NCBI GenBank assembly: GCA_948146395.1
Contig: OX411545.1
Span: 21,496,526-21,560,525 of the forward strand
DNA length: 64,000 nt
DNA from: Fragum whitleyi
Taxonomy: Eukaryota > Mollusca > Bivalvia > Cardiida > Cardiidae
Reading direction: 5' to 3'
A program made the position numbers and the translations under genes. Shown here piece by piece: positions 21,903 to 34,289 of this stretch (the stretch's first letter is position 1; the number at the start of each line of letters is the position of its first letter). A model generated the notes under the pieces. The model saw only the letters and a list, made by a program, of their open reading frames with translations, searched no databases and was not told the DNA's origin.

Positions 21903-22042
21903 AGTATTTTAGGAAAACATAGTAAGAGTATCGTTCATAGTTATGTAGATATATATGCAGCATCATTTATTCAGAATTCAATTCAAATGGTGCATATTTC
22001 TGTAATTCTTTTCTTATTCAGTTCTGTACTTATATTTACAAA

Positions 22043-22275
22043 GGTCCTGGGTTCGATCCCCAATGGCGGCACTCATCGTTCTGACTATTTTTCTACCACA
22101 AATGGGTTGATAATCATAGACCTATGTGGGATAGAAGCCTGAGGCTAGAAAAGGATGTGATGGTAGAACTGGTGTGAGAAATGCAAGGAATCCATTGTTA
22201 GGTGCTCCAGCAGCCGCGATATGACTGAAATAATGTTGAAAGTGGTGTAAAACCCCATACAAACAAACAAACTTC
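22043..22275 (+). mobile_element. tRNA-derived SINE, type 1, copy with clear B box
   Basis: GGTCCTGGGTTCGATCCCC is a canonical RNA polymerase III B box. It is followed by the conserved body (GGCGGCACTCATCG, GACCTATGTGGGATAG, TTGTTAGGTGCTCCAGC) and a CAAACAAACAAAC tail. Confidence 0.75.
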
Positions 22276-22580
22276 TACTTACAAACTTAAAAAAGGAAAA
22301 AAGGATACTGTCTTGTGGTTGTCATTTCTAGTCTGACAAAATTGCCTTGGTATTTGAGGTTTCAAAGGTGGACTGTTACTTTTTCAGTTCTTGGCCGACA
22401 TCTTTTTAACACTGTAGGTCTAGGTTCAAGAAACTACAGGGAAAACACATCAGCAAAAAATTGTGAATATCTATTGGAAACAAGTTAGACTGCATACTCT
22501 TTATAAATAGAATCAAGTCGCTTTTTTATTTAGATTGAGTTAGATTGAAAATCAAGGGGTCAGCACAAAAAAAAACATTT

Positions 22581-22804
22581 TAACCCTTGTCATGCTGAAC
22601 CCGGAATATTCCTGCTTTGACAGGAGGTGTAGACAAAGATCAGTCTGCAGATTATGTGCAGTCTGATTTTAGTTCTTACCATCTAAATTTCAGTTTTAAA
22701 CCAGGTGTCAAACAATGCACTCACATTTGGTAACTTCCAGTGCTTTTAGCACTTTGATTTTACACTTATTTTGCAAAGATTTCTATTCAGCATGACAGGG
22801 GCTA
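22581..22804. mobile_element. MITE family 'AACCCTTGTCATGCTGAA', copy 2
   Basis: TAACCCTTGTCATGCTGAAC ... ATTCAGCATGACAGGGGCTA. Same interior as copy 1 (CCGGAATATTCCTG, then GACAAAGATCAGTCTGCA). Confidence 0.85.
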
Positions 22805-23103
22805 AGTGCCTATACTGGTATATCTATAGGCACTAGCACTAATTTTGAACTGACCACTTCAAATCCTTAAGCTATTAAGCCACTGTTCAAGCATCATAAA
22901 GTAGAATTTTGCACCCTTCCCCTTTTCTTTATTATATTTATGAATATTGTATTTATTTTTGCAGAAATACTTACAGCAACTTTTATTACAAATAAGCATT
23001 GATTTCTTTAACGTCTTATTTATTATGCTACATAAACTGTGATATATTTATTGTGAAAACAGTATTGACTTAGTTTTCTTTAACAGTACCAATGTGCATA
23101 TGG

Positions 23104-23654
23104 TTTTTAGCTCACCTGAGCACGAAGTGCTCGAGGTGAGCTATTGTGATCGTACAATGTCCATCGTCCGTCATGCGTCATCCTCAATTTCTTTAAACAT
23201 CTTTTTCTCCTAAACTGGTGGTCCAATCTTGATGAAACTTGGCAGGGATGATCCTTGGAACAAGCTCTACCAAAGTTGTTCAAATAAATAAAATCCACCC
23301 TTAACTTACCCTTTACCCTTAACAAAAAGGGTGAAAATATGAAAATCTTCAAAAATCTTCTTCTTTTAAACCAGAAGACAGACACTTTTCATATTTAGTA
23401 TGTAGCATCATCTAATGGACTTCTACCAAGTTTGTTATATCAAGACCCTAGGATCATATTCGTGTGTATCCCTTTTTACATAGAATGAAAGAGCAAAAAG
23501 GCATATCCGTCTTGCTCTTGGCTGAAAACATTCCATGGTATTGATCTTACGTAGAAATTATCTCCTTTTTGACATCTGCATTTAATTAAGGTGATGTCCC
23601 AAGGATCAAAGAGACTCAGGTGAGCGATCTAGGACCATCATGGTCCTCTTGTTT
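23104..23654 (+). mobile_element. Element family B (AGCTCACCTGAGCACGAAG), + copy
   Basis: Starts TTTTTAGCTCACCTGAGCAC with the inverse GTGCTCGAGGTGAGCT, then a GTCCRTCGTC run. Its body has TTGATGAAACTTGGCAGGGA. It ends AGGACCATCATGGTCCT hairpin and CTTGTTT. A family A element begins within the same TTT (23652). Confidence 0.8.
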
Positions 23655-24510
23655 AGCTTGACTATTCATAGAATAGGGGGGCTATTCCGGTTACCCAGTG
23701 GTGTGCTTCAGCGTTGGCGTTATGCTTTGTTTAAGGTTTTATGTGCAACTGAAAGCTATTGCTTGAATTTTGCACATGCTTCTGTGACCATAGAATCAGC
23801 CTCTAGACAAAGATCCATTACTCTGTTATTGAATTTAGTGGATTTCAAACCCTTTTTGGTCTTAAAAATCTTGGTTAAGTTTTAACATGCATTTTTTTTT
23901 TCATTTTTTGGTCTAAAAAATTCTTAGTAAAGTTTTTATTTGCCACTATTGTATACCAATTATATCTCTGTTTCTTCTAAAGCTATTGCTTGGAAACTTT
24001 TCATATGCCACTGTGACCATACTATCAGCCCATAGACAAAGATTCATTACTCTGATATTGAATTGATGTGAATTTTAAACCTTTTCAGACTTAGAAATCT
24101 CAGTCAAGTTTTTAGGTGCAACTGATAAACCATAACTGATTTATATCTGTAATATCTCTGTTTTCTAGTTAAGCTAATGCTTGGAAACTTTAAAGATGCT
24201 TCTATGACTATAATATCAGACAAAGATTATTTACTTTAATATTGAATTCAGTGGAATTTTAACCCTTTTCAGACACAGAAATCTTGATATTTTTGGCATG
24301 CAACTGACATCTATCTGTAATTTCTCTGTTTCTACTAAAGCTATTGCTTGGAAACTTTTGACATAATTCTGTGACCAAACTGTCAGCTTTTGACAAAGAT
24401 TCATTACTGTGATATTGAATTAATTGGAATTTACTCATGTCAACATTGTTTTGCTTCTACTATCCAGGACTAGGAAAAGTTGAGCTTTGCTTTCCTCTGA
24501 CAGCTCTTGT
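23652..24510 (+). mobile_element. Element family A, second copy
   Basis: TTTAGCTTGACTATTCATAG start, about five diverged ~177-bp monomers (GCTATTGCTTGGAAACTTT, GACAAAGATTCATTACTCTG, GGAATTTTAACCCTTTTC), and GTTGAGCTTTGC...CTGACAGCTCTTGT end. More decayed than 2731-4087. Confidence 0.75.
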
Positions 24511-24539
24511 CAACTCATGTGCAAATTTGACACAGCCAA

Positions 24540-24815
24540 CATCATAGCACAGTGGTAGTGCCCTGGATTATCAATCAAAAGGTCCTAAGTTTGATTTCTG
24601 ACAGCAGTACTCATCCTTTCCAACTACATGATTGTATTTGTCTTCCACCAATGGGTTGATAATTATTGTAGACCTATTGGGGAAAGCAGCTGGAGGCTAG
24701 AAAGGATGTAGTGGAAGCACTGGTATTAGAAATACCAGGAATTCATTGTTAGGTGCTCCAGCTGCTCAAAATAACTGACAGAACCCTCAAAGTGGCAAAA
24801 AAATCCATTTAAACA
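24540..24815 (+). mobile_element. tRNA-derived SINE, type 1, fullest copy
   Basis: A-box TAGCACAGTGGTAGTGCC, B-box-like AGGTCCTAAGTTTGATTTC, the family body, and a TTTAAACAAATCCAAC tail. It is the only copy here with both promoter boxes visible. Confidence 0.75.
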
Positions 24816-25114
24816 AATCCAACATTGACACCAGCCACCTTATGCCATCATCCTGAAGGACCCATTTTATTCTAAATCTTACAGGTCCTCCCTGATTACA
24901 GCAGGTCCTCATTATAGAAACCAAGTGGTTAACACTTTCCTGTTTTACAAATTTTGGACCTGTCCAAATTCAAAAGTTTTGCAGACATAAATATAAAGTG
25001 GATTTAATTTAAAAATAACCATTCAGTAGGGTAGAAAATAGTGTGGAAAAAGAAGAAATTGGTTGTCAGAAGCAATGTCTTCTTTTTTCACAGTGTTTTC
25101 TCAATCATAAAATC

Positions 25115-26760
25115 ACAGGCATGTAAAAAGCAGGGATTAAACATCAAAGGGTAAGAGAAACAAGAAGTCAAAGAGGGTCAATATAGATCCACTGGAACTA
25201 AATACCATAATCAGGTTTATGAAAACTTAACATTAAATTTCATTAAAAGCGTTAATCTTTTTATCCCTATCTTGGACAAAGTAATGAAAATTCAATATCA
25301 AGGACGATTTCGGGAGGTCGTTCTTGCACAACGTCTTTGCGCATCGAACTCTTCAAAAAGGAGCAAGCGCTGCAAACATGCACTTATCTCGGAACGTAAC
25401 AAAAACAGTACAAAACCCCTCTAAATTTTATACTTCGTGGAAAATGCTTTCATGAAGATGATTTACAAATCCTTTCACCAAAACATAATTTTATAAAGTA
25501 TCGTAGCCACTTTATTTTAAAGAATAAAGGATATGACGTCAGCTTCGTTTTTGTAGGTATTTGTGACGTTAATGTTCCCGCACATAATCAGACATCAAAC
25601 AATGTTACCAGCCGTGAATCCGATAGCTACATGTTACCGTCACATTTCATTTTGACAGGGTTAATTTTTGAAAGGTTGACCTTGATAAACAACCCTGTCG
25701 TTGTCAAATGATCTTGTCAGATTTTTAATTTCCAATGTTTGGATTTATTTTTTAACATACCTAGGTTTATTTGAAATTTTATTGGGTAGATTAGGGTGTG
25801 AGTAAGGTAGATGATCTTGATCTCATCACACGACTTCAATCAGGGAATTCATTATGTTTTTTGACAAGATCAATTATAATCCCATATGTGAGTATTCTAT
25901 CTTCAAAAGGCATGAAGATTTTTAAATACTAGATTTTTGCGTGATTTATGTAAAGTTTGCCTTGATATATGACCTTGACCTTTTCATATAATTTGACCTT
26001 GGGATTGGTTGACACAAAAGAAAGAGATACTCTAATTATTGAGGAATTCAACTCCATGATTGATTAATTTAAGAAGGATTGAATATCATTGATTTTGTAC
26101 ATAAAATTGGCATGAGAAAAAGAATCTGGGTGACCTAGAATGTTGAATTTTTTTCAAAAAATTAACACGGTGACCATACCTTTTTTATATTAATATCAGA
26201 CGAACATATGATTATCTACAAAATACAAAAAAATTAAAATTTTCTATTTCAGGGTTTTTGAGAAATTTGATCAAAAGTAATAAATTTTGAAAATTTTCTC
26301 GTTCATTTTCGATATACCAGTTTTTACGCATTGGGGGAAAATACGTTAACAATCATTATGTTTCCTTTCAATCGATAATTGTGTATTATATTCAGTGCAA
26401 ATAACTTCCTATCTATGAAATTAAAATAAGATTGATATGAGTTGTTTGATTCGATTTGATTGTGTTATTATTTTATGTCATTATCAAGAAATGAAAATCG
26501 GCATAAAATTCCGACAAAAAATTACTCGATGCCTATGACATTCTATGACGTTTTACGAAAAGCCTGATCTGGTGACCCCCTTTTTTCTTTCCATTTGTGC
26601 ATTCGCCATACTTTAATCTACAAAATATGAAAATATAAGAAAAATCTATCTCAGGTAATAAAATCTAGCAATCATCCTTAAATTGCATTAAAAGTATAAA
26701 TAATCATCAAAGGCCAAGGTAGGGATTAGTGCATAATATAAAATTTCATAACATAAATGT
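25115..26760. other. Unassigned intergenic stretch with a CRE motif
   Basis: 1.6 kb without recognised repeat ends or coding exons. It contains a perfect cAMP-response element TGACGTCA at 25534-25541 and a half-site TGACGTTA about 25 bases on, in locally CpG-richer sequence. It could be an unlabelled repeat or a promoter of an unseen transcript; nothing decides between these. Confidence 0.35.
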
Positions 26761-26787
26761 CAAAAACAGAAGTTTCAGAGAAGAAGA

Positions 26788-27005
26788 TTTTTGTGGCTGT
26801 TTTTTGAGAAAACCTGAGGTATAATGATCACCTTGGTGACGTAAGTGCTGGCGTGACAAACTTTAACCTTGGTCATTTCATTGCTGTTGGAGATATCTTC
26901 ATGAAACTTGGCATGTGTGTTCACCATCACAAGAGCTATAGAGACTATCAAGGAAGCATTTTTGTAAGTTATGCATGTAGTCCGTGCATGACAAAATCTT
27001 AACAA
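26788..27005 (+). mobile_element. Family C element, + copy (3' end unclear)
   Basis: TTTTTGTGGCTGTTTTTTGAGAAAACCTGAGG, then GTGACAAACTTTAACCTTGG and CTTCATGAAACTTGGCATGT. It matches 37416-37575. The 3' CTTGTTT end is not seen. Confidence 0.6.
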
Positions 27006-27164
27006 GGTGCCAAATCGTCACATAGCTTGGTGTAAATTTGGGTTAAGAGTAGAATTGAACTGATTTCGATTGAATATCTCTCTTAGACAATATTTTTGTA
27101 GACAGACAGATGAATAATTGTAATAGGAATTTATTATTTTTATGATCAAAGTTCATATACCATT

Positions 27165-27966
27165 AGAGATAAGCTCTGGATAAGATTCAGGTATGAAGAA
27201 AAACAAAGGGCAATAACTCAAAGAATAAGCCAGGTAGAGTTATGGCTCTTTTGCACTGCACTTCCCCTAGATGCAATCTATATACCCACGAAGTTTCAAG
27301 ATCATAGCTGAAATGCTCTGGAAAAGATTCAAGTGTGACAAACTACAAAGGGCAATAACTCAAGAAATAAGCCAGAAAGAGTGACAGTCCTTTTGCACTG
27401 CACTTCCCCTTGATGAGCTCTTACTACCCATCAAATTTCATGATCACATCTCAAATATTAAAAGAGATATGCTCTGGACAAGATCAAAGTTTGAACAAAA
27501 AAACCAAAGGGCAATAAATCGAAAAATAAGCCAAGTACAGTTATGGTTCTTTTGCACTGCACTTCCCCTTGATAAAATCTATCTACCCATCAAATTTCAT
27601 GATCATAGCTCCTTTGCATTTAGAGATATGCTTTGGACAATATCTAAGTATGAAAAACAACAAAGGGCAATAACTAAAAAAATAGGCCAGGTAGAGGTAT
27701 GTTTCTTTTGCATTGCACTTCACCTTGATGAGATTTATCTACCCTTCAAATTTCATGATCGTAGCTCCTATACTTTTTGGAGATATGGTCCGGACAATAT
27801 CTTAGTATGAAAAAAAATAAAGGGTAATAACTCAAGGAAAAAAGCTAGAAAGAATTACAGTCCATTTGCACTGCACACCCCCTTGATGAGATCTATCTAC
27901 CCTTCAAGTTTCATGATCATAGCACCTATACTTTTAGAGATATGCTACGGACAAGATCCAAGTATG
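27165..27966 (-). mobile_element. Element family E array, outer 3' part
   Basis: About five ~150-bp monomers (AAAGGGCAATAACT, TTTTGCACTGCACTTCCCC, ATCTACCC-TCAAATTTCATG, AGATATGCTCTGGACAAGAT). The array stops mid-monomer at 27966 where a family B element is inserted, and resumes at 29957. Read on the - strand its 5' end is at 30180. Confidence 0.7.
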
Positions 27967-29956
27967 AAACAAGAGGGCCATAGTGGCCCTTAATCGCTCA
28001 CCTGAATGAACTGTCTAAAATTTTCAAATGAAGTATGAGAAATAGAATGATGAATGACTGAGCTAAACAAAGCTGTTGCTTCTATACAAATTGAGAATCC
28101 TTTTTGTTACAATTTTAAGGTGGACTAACAAGGATTTTTATAATTGATTTCGTGACCTAGTTTTTGACCCCAGATCACCAAATTTCGAACTTGTCCGAGA
28201 TTTCATCTAGACAATCAATTTGACCAAATTTTAGGTTAAATGGCCAAAAATTGTGGCCTCTAGAGTGCAAACAAGGTTTTTCTTAGATTTGATCCTGTGA
28301 CCTAGTTTTTGACCCCAGATGACCTAATTTCAAACTTGTCCGAGATTTCATCAAGACAATCATTCTGACCAAATTTCAGGTTGATCGGGCAAAAAATGTG
28401 GCCTCTAGAGTGCATACAAGGTTTTTCTTAGATTTGACCCTGTGACCTAGTTTTTGACCCCGGTTGACCCAAGATTGAACTTGCCTGAGATTTCATCAAG
28501 ACAATCATTCTGACCAAAATTTAGGTTGATCGGGCAAGAAATGTGGCCTCTAGTGTGCATACGAGGTTTATCTTAGATTTGATCCTGTGACCTAGTTTTT
28601 TGCCACAGTTGACCCAATTTTTAAATCGTCAGAGATTTTATCAAGACAATCATTCTGACCAAAATTTAGGTTGAAGGGGCAAAAAATGTGGCCTCTAGAG
28701 TGCAGACAAGGTTTTTCTAAGATTTGACCCTGTGACCTAGTTTTTGACCCCAGTTGACCCAATTTTGAAGTCGTCCGAGATTTCTTAAAGACAATTATTC
28801 TGACCAAAATTTAGGTTGAACGGGCAAAAATCTGGCCTCTAGAGTGCATACAAGGTTTTTCTTAGATTTGACCCCATGATCTAGTTTTTACCCCAGTTGA
28901 CCCAATTTCAAACTCGTCCGAGATTGCACCAAGATTATCATTCTGACCAAAATTCAGGTTGAAGGGGCAAAAAATGTGGCCTCTAGAGTGCATACAAGGT
29001 TTTTCTAAGATTTGACCCTGTGACCTAGTTTTTGACCCCAGTTGACCCAATTTTGAAGTCGTCCAAGCTTTCATCAGGACAATTATTCTGACTTAAATTT
29101 AGGTTGAACGGCAAAAAAATGTAGCCTCTAGAGTGCATACATTGTTTTTCTTAGAATTGACCCCGTGACCTAGTTTTTGACCCCAGTTGACCCAATTTTG
29201 AATTCGTCCGAGATTTCACCAAGACAATCATTCTGACCAAAATTCAGGTTGAAGGGGCAAAAATGTGGCCTTTAGAGTGCATACAATTTTTTTCTAAGAT
29301 TTGACCTTGTGACCTAGTTTTTGACCCCAGTTGACCCAATTTTGAACTCGTCCGAGTTTTCATTGAGACAATCTTTTTGACCAAAATTTAGGTTGAACGG
29401 GCAAAAAATGTGGCCTCTAGAGTGCATACAAGGTTTTTCTAAGATTTGACCCTGTGACCTAGTTTTTGACCCCAGTTGACCCAATTTTGAACTCGTCCAA
29501 GATTTCACCAAGACAATCATTCTGACCAAAATTTGGGTTGATTCGGAACAAAATGTGGCCTCAAGAGTGCATACAAGGTTTTTCTAAGATTTGAACCTGT
29601 GACCTCATTTTTGACCCCAGTTGACCCAATCTCGCACTCGTCCAAGATTTCATCAAGACAATCATTCTGACCAAAATTTAGGTTGAATGGGCAAAAAATG
29701 TGGCCTCTAGAGTGCAGACAAGGTTTTTCTAAGATTTGACCCTGTGACCTAGTTTTTGACCCCAGTCGACCCAATTTCGAACTCGTCCGAGATTTCATCA
29801 AGACAATCATTCTGACCGAAATTCAGGTTGATCGGGCAAAAAATGTGGCCTCTAGAGTGCATACAAGGCAAATGTTGACGACGGATGACGGACGACGGAC
29901 ATCCACCTTACCACAATAGCTCACCTTGAGCACTTCGTGCTCAGGTGAGCTAAAAA
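27967..29956 (-). mobile_element. Element family B, ~145-bp monomers, nested in family E
   Basis: Left end AAACAAGAGGGCCATAGTGG with CCCT (the inverse of hairpin-CTTGTTT). About twelve tandem ~145-bp units follow (CTGTGACCTAGTTTTTGACC, TTCTGACCAAAATTTAGGTT, ATGTGGCCTCTAGAGTGCAT), then a GACGGACGACGGAC run and GCACTTCGTGCTCAGGTGAG plus CTAAAAA. Long open frames on the - strand are monomer read-through. Flanking family E sequence fits together if this block is removed. Confidence 0.85.
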
Positions 29957-30180
29957 CACAAAGGGCAATAACTAAAAAAATAGGCCAGGTAGAGTTATGG
30001 TTGTTGTTCACTACACTCCGTAATGAGAAGAATATACCTGCCAAGTTTCAAGAAAAATCGGACTTAAGGTTACAGAGTTATGCTCCAGACAAAGAAGTGC
30101 AAGCCACTGGACGCCCAGACAATTGACATCATGGGTGATCCCATAATACGTCCCATCTTCGACGGGCGTATAAAAAGTAT
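29957..30180 (-). mobile_element. Element family E, outer 5' part
   Basis: CAAAGGGCAATAACTAAAAA resumes the outer array, then GATCCCATAATACGTCCCAT and the terminal palindrome GACGGGCGTATAAAAA. On the - strand this gives TTTTTATACGCCCGTC, the same type of 5' end as family F. Confidence 0.7.
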
Positions 30181-31012
30181 GTTCTTAGCAATTGATTTCT
30201 GTAAAGTTTGATCAAAATCTGAACAGTAGTTTCAGAAAAGTTGATTTATTTTGTATTTATTACATGGGACCATATTTCAGTGAAGCAACAGCCTGTAGCC
30301 TCAGCCTGTCATCAGCCTAATCTGAAAGTGCATGTCCTTTGCATCATTCCTGTGAAGTTTGGTTGCATTCTGCACAGTAATTTCAGATAGGATGATTTTT
30401 TTTATATTTCATCATTTGGGACCATTTTTTCAGTGATGCAACAGCCTGTAGAGCCTATGTCATCAGCCCGATCAGAATTTCATGCACAAATCTGAATAGT
30501 CAAAATCTAACTATCATTCCTGTGAAGTTTGGTGGAATTCTGAAAACTAGTTTCAGAGAAAAAGATTTTTTTCATACTTCAACGTCTGGGACAATTTTAT
30601 TGTGAGGCGACGGCCATTTGAGCCAATGTCAACAGCCCGAATTTAATGAACAAATCTGAAAGAGTTTGTCCAAAGGATAATTCTGTTGAAGATTCTGTTG
30701 AAGTTTGGTTGAAAATTGCCAAATAGTTTCAGAAAAGAAGTTTAAAGAAAAAAGTCTAGGTACAGAGGAACACACTCGAGACACATTCGGAACACCACTC
30801 GGCAAATCTCACGATCAACCTTGGATGTACATAGACGGACTACTTTTAAAAAATACGGGTAAACCTTGGAAAAACTTGATGACTTTAGTAAAAATGGCAT
30901 AAGCCCTTGAAACTGTGAGTGAAAACATTCAACGTCGCCAACGCTACTTGTTTATGTCACTGACGTGAAACCATCGATTCCTAATATAAATATCTTAAAT
31001 ATTCTTAAATGG

Positions 31013-31077
31013 CGGCTGAAAAAATCTTAATTTTTGAGAATGATTCGTCATTCTCAAAAATTAAGATTTTTCAGCCG
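31013..31077. repeat. Near-perfect 30-bp hairpin with TTCG loop
   Basis: CGGCTGAAAAAATCTTAATT continues to GAGAATGA, then TTCG, then the inverse to TTTTTCAGCCG. One base is unpaired in a stem of about 30. Nothing else like it was seen in the window. Confidence 0.85.
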
Positions 31078-31621
31078 TTATTTTCTGTTAAAGATATAAA
31101 TCTACAGTGCTAGTTTTTCTTACACTGTTTCTGCCTAACAAAATGCACGATTTTGTTAAATACCCATCCGCCTTACACATCCGAGGTCTGTTGCAGTTTA
31201 TGGAAATGGCTGAGTGATGTTCCGAATGACTCAAGACGGACACTATGTCATGACAGAAGCCCCACTGGACTACTTCCAGTGGATTTAAAATTTGCTTTTG
31301 ACAAGCAATTTTCTTCTTTACCCACAATGTTTTCCTTATGGAGATGAAAATTTGAGAATGGCAGAGGTTTACAATTTTACAGAGCTAGATAGAATTGATA
31401 TGGTATGGCTATTGGATGTAAGGACATGAAACATGGTAGCTACAACCATACCTCCCTAAAATTTACATGTCTCGGACCCAAGGACTGGTGTAAGACCCCG
31501 GTCATAAAATAGGAGTCCTTCATACTGGTAGCCCATTTGCAACCCCCTCAGAGTACAATTTGGGACAATATAAAAATTCAAAACTGCTGAAACTTTTGTT
31601 TGATAAGCCATTTTGTGATGT

Positions 31622-31812
31622 CCATGGTCTAGAGGTAGAGCCTTGGCATCTTGACACAAAGGTGTAAGGGCCTTTCAATCTTGGTTCTTAAATTGGCACA
31701 CACTTTCGTTTCGAGTACTGGTGAATTTTCCTGAAAGTTATATCGAGAGAGATTTATCTAAGTTGTAAGAACTTGTTCCCTAATCAATGTAAAATAAGTA
31801 GATTTAAACAAA
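31622..31812 (+). mobile_element. Putative SINE type 3, copy 1
   Basis: GGTCTAGAGGTAGAGCCTTGGCAT resembles a tRNA-like A-box region, later TCGAGTACTGGTGAATTTTC, ending AATAAGTAGATTTAAACAAACAAGG. A parallel copy is at 57028-57230. The B box is poor. Confidence 0.5.
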
Positions 31813-32444
31813 CAAGGTGGCATATTGTCATAAGATTCGCCTGTTACACTGCTGGAAGTCTAGGTGTTAAAAACAACAAAGGGGAATAACTAAAATAATA
31901 CGCTTGGAAGAGTTGCAGGTATCTTCACTGCACTCTGTCATCATGAGAAGAACATAACTGCCAAGTCACAAGGCAATTGGAAAAAAAGTGGATGCTGTAG
32001 GTGATATCTGATATACATGTATGTCCCTTATTTCTATTGGTATATAATGCTTGACTTTTCACAGTCTCCACCCAAAATTTCACAAGGTCTCCCAAAAATT
32101 TAATGAGAGTTAGGGAAAAATTCTTAAGGTAAAAGGTAGACATGAAAAAGAAACAACTGAGAAATTATAATTAATGAATCAGTCTTTATTATAAAAGAAA
32201 AAATATAAACAACAAAATTGATCATTGATCCATAATGTATAATATCCATTATGAGAATATTTAGAATGTACAAAGTAAGTACAGTTATAATCAGATTCTT
32301 AATCCTGATAAACATCAATTATCTTGATTAATTTCACTAAATATGATCAGCCTTGGAAAATTGAACCATTTAAAAATGTCAACACATTCTTGGAAATGAG
32401 CCTATGCGTGACATTTCCACTAATTACAATTGAGCGCCAAGCAA

Positions 32445-33610
32445 AGACCCTGGCAGAGTGGCACATATACACCTGAACGGGCTTGTCAGTAACCTTGGCT
32501 TGTCAGTAACATGAGCTTGAATGATAACTAAAAAAATTGCAAACAGACCGACAAACAACTGGGGTCATAACAAAGAATGACCCTTTGAGTGTATATTGAA
32601 AATAGTCTTATGCACAACCATACACCAAACAGAGTCATTTTGGCAAGATTCAGTTTATTCTAATTCAAAAGAATGCTCACAAAAGCAATATAGTGAATTT
32701 CAATGAATTAAGGGCAGATAAAAGATGAAAGACCCAAGCTTTTTGAATTTCTGATTGATTGATTGAATGGAGTTTAACGCCGCTTTCAACATTATTTCAG
32801 TTACATTGCGGCGGCTGGAACACCTAACAATGGATTCCTGGTATTTCTCTCACCAGTACAACCACCACATTCTTTCCTAGCCTCCAGCCGCTATCTCACA
32901 TAGGTCTACGATTATCAACCCATTGGTGAGAGACAAATTTGAATGTCTGAAGTCTAATGCTTAACTAAATATCAGGGATACATTGTGGCAAGATTCAGTT
33001 CAATCCAATAGAATTTGTAGGAGTTGTGCACACGCACACATGCAAAAAACTGTAATTTTAAGCTAAATTGTTCGGTAAAGGGCATATAATTCAGGAACAG
33101 ATTGACGACATATCAAGAAAATTTTAGTCCTAAGCATAAATATACACCCCAAAGCGTCATTGTAGCAAGTTTCAGCTCATTCCCATTCAAAATGTACAAG
33201 AAAATGAGCTCACAAGAAATGTTGTTTTTTTGTTCAATTCAAGGGCAGATTATTCAAGATAACTAAAAAATTACTTGAGTGATTTGAATTTCAAAATTCC
33301 TATGCACAACTAGACATCATAGAGAGTAATTGTGCCGAGTTTCATCCGATTTCCATTGAAAGTTTCGGAGGAGTTGCGCACACAGAAAGGGTATTTTTCA
33401 TTCAATTCAAAGGCAGATAATTAACTATAACTCAAAAATGACTGGAGTGATTTGAATTTCAAAGGTCTTATGCACAAAGACACCATAGAGTGTAATTGTT
33501 CCAAGTTTCAGCTCATTCCCATTGATAGTTTAGGAGGACTTGGGCACACAAAAAATTGCTAAAAGACAGACAGACAGACGACCATGCAACCCTTTTAGCC
33601 TATAAAAATA
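32445..33610 (-). mobile_element. Element family F, copy 1 (contains a SINE)
   Basis: Left end GCACATATACACCTGAACGG with CTTGTCAGTAACCTTGGCTT. Units carry AAGGGCAGATAATTCAAGAT and CAGCTCATTCCCATTGATAG then GGAGGAGTTGCGCACAC. Right end CCTATAAAAA. A type 1 SINE on the - strand lies inside at about 32750-32940. Confidence 0.7.
32750..32940 (-). mobile_element. tRNA-derived SINE, type 1, reverse copy
   Basis: TTTAACGCCGCTTTCAACAT, AACACCTAACAATGGATTCC, TCTTTCCTAGCCTCCAGCCG, ACGATTATCAACCCATTGGT: the inverse of the type 1 body. It lies inside family F. Confidence 0.7.
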
Positions 33611-33840
33611 CACTGAATTTTGTAATTTTAAGGGGGAAAATGCCACAAAACCCAATTTTTTAAAGATTTTTTTGATATGTTTAAAAACTTTATTTTCTCT
33701 TTCTTTGGTAAAAAATTCAGCATACATTTCCATGCAAATAAGTTTTTGTAATTCTATATTACCCTACCTAATTGAATGACATTTGTCACGTATACTCATT
33801 GTTAAATTCAATGATCCAGTCATTCAATGATAATAATGTT

Positions 33841-34162
33841 AAACAAGATGTGTTTGTGAAACACGAATGCCCACGTAATGGCATTTTTTTTTCAAAGTTT
33901 GACCTTGACAGATGACCTTGACCTTGTCACATGACCTTGACTTTGGTACCAGCGGATGCAGATCATTGAGATCTATCATCATGCCAAATATTAGCTTTGT
34001 ATCTTAAATAAACTTGAAGATATTCGCAAGGTTAAGTTTTCGGGTTAAGTTTTCGGACAGACGGATGGACAGACAGACAGATGGACAGACAGACAGACAG
34101 ACAAACAGACGGACATGAGTAAAACAATATGCCCCCGATCTTTCGATACGGGGGCATAAAAA
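33841..34162 (-). mobile_element. Element family D, reverse full copy
   Basis: AAACAAGATGTGTTTGTGAA...GACCTTGACAGATGACCTTG...(GACA/GGAC)n...AAAACAATATGCCCCCGATC plus GGGGGCATAAAAA. It is the inverse of 16586-16914 throughout. Confidence 0.8.
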
Positions 34163-34289
34163 GAAACCAGGTAATGAAATTTTACCATCATTTTTTATGT
34201 TATTTCCATGAGCTTATGCAAACCAGTTGTTTTAAACAACACGCAAAAAGAGCTTTAAAATCAACAAATACTATAGAGGTGGGGGGGGG

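Noticed and set aside
22043..22100. Possible tRNA gene, from a perfect B box
   Set aside because: No cloverleaf can be formed, and the same sequence continues into a SINE body with a CAAA tail shared by several copies.
28592..29810. Series of - strand frames with QGQILEKPC...HSRGHIFCPF repeated
   Set aside because: Read-through of the ~145-bp family B array; each monomer gives the same peptide and frames break at small indels.
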